NCBI GenBank assembly: GCA_964436935.1
Contig: CAYTES010000070.1
Coordinates: 1-6,730, forward strand
DNA from: CAYTES01 sp964436935
Lineage (GTDB): Bacteria > Patescibacteriota > Gracilibacteria > UBA1369 > UBA12473
Direction of reading: 5' to 3'
Length of the DNA: 6,730 bases
The position numbers were made by a program, and so were the translations under genes. The stretch's first letter is position 1, and every line of letters begins with the position of its first letter. This document shows positions 6,526 to 6,730 of the stretch, in pieces. Below the pieces are notes generated by a model that had not been told where the DNA came from, ran no database searches, and worked only from the letters and a program-made list of their open reading frames with translations.

Positions 6526-6730
6526 ATGCCTTTTTGGGTCGATGACATTGCCGAGCAAATTGATAATGCCTTTCCGAATCAGGAAGAGATCCTCATTCGA
6601 GATGAAAAAACAGCCTCGGGGCGCGTCCATGTGGGCTCGGTGCGGGGGGTGGTTATTCACGGCGTGATTGCGGAGGCCCTTCGGCAGCGCGGTCGGAAGG
6701 CCGCGTTTGTGTATGAAATCAACGATGTGG
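6526..6730 (+). CDS. lysK: Class I lysyl-tRNA synthetase, N-terminal part (cut by window edge)
   Basis: Sixty-eight codons are present before the edge. The product begins MPFWVDDIAEQI and carries LIRDEKTASGRVHVGSVRGV (23-42), in which HVGS (35-38) is the class I aminoacyl-tRNA synthetase HIGH signature. An ending FVYEINDV (61-68) follows. The DEKTASGR-HVGS-RGVVIHG pattern is what I associate with class I (archaeal-type) lysyl-tRNA synthetases, which charge tRNA-Lys with a Rossmann-fold catalytic domain instead of the class II enzyme of most bacteria. The KMSKS motif and anticodon-binding region lie outside the window, so another class I synthetase is not fully excluded. An in-frame TGA at 6517-6519 shows that the ATG at 6526 is the earliest possible ATG. 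No Shine-Dalgarno site precedes it. Confidence 0.75.
   Translation, partial: MPFWVDDIAEQIDNAFPNQEEILIRDEKTASGRVHVGSVRGVVIHGVIAEALRQRGRKAAFVYEINDV

Overview
The window is a compact bacterial chromosomal segment with seven protein genes (one cut by the right edge) and the 5' end of a tRNA gene at the left edge. All genes look intact. I see no insertion sequence, phage gene, CRISPR array or transfer scar, and no gap over 300 bases. Three genes end in TGA (the phosphate transporter, the PEGA-like protein and yraN), so UGA is a normal stop here. That argues against the Gracilibacteria/Absconditabacteria code. The truncated gene at the right edge looks like a class I (archaeal-type) lysyl-tRNA synthetase. 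Together with a short PEGA-like membrane-anchored protein, mixed base composition and poor Shine-Dalgarno sites, this points to a candidate-phyla (CPR/Patescibacteria) bacterium, perhaps Peregrinibacteria-like. This placement is an inference of moderate to low confidence.

Layout. Minus strand, read right to left from about 4920: yraN (putative nuclease-fold protein), a PEGA-like single-pass membrane protein with a propeller-like ectodomain, a DUF47 PhoU-like phosphate-transport regulator, a Pit-type phosphate transporter separated from DUF47 by one base, a candidate terminator, comM/yifB (AAA+ ATPase linked to transformation), and a serine tRNA running off the left edge. Plus strand from about 5040: dnaB (replicative helicase), then the class I lysyl-tRNA synthetase gene. 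The yraN and dnaB genes are divergent and share a 119-base intergenic region.

How it fits together. DUF47 and Pit form a low-affinity phosphate uptake module. YraN and ComM are often neighbours in other bacteria (commonly with dprA); here they are on the same strand but separated by the PEGA-like gene and the phosphate module. The same 12-base motif (GTTTTGGTCATG, minus strand) lies 23-24 bases before both start codons. In both cases a TAT-rich hexamer follows 10 bases later, 12-13 bases before the ATG. This suggests a shared promoter type with little or no 5' leader. An 11-bp perfect inverted repeat straddles the yraN start and overlaps its putative -10 box. These regulatory features are the most interesting part of the window; the protein content is otherwise mostly housekeeping.
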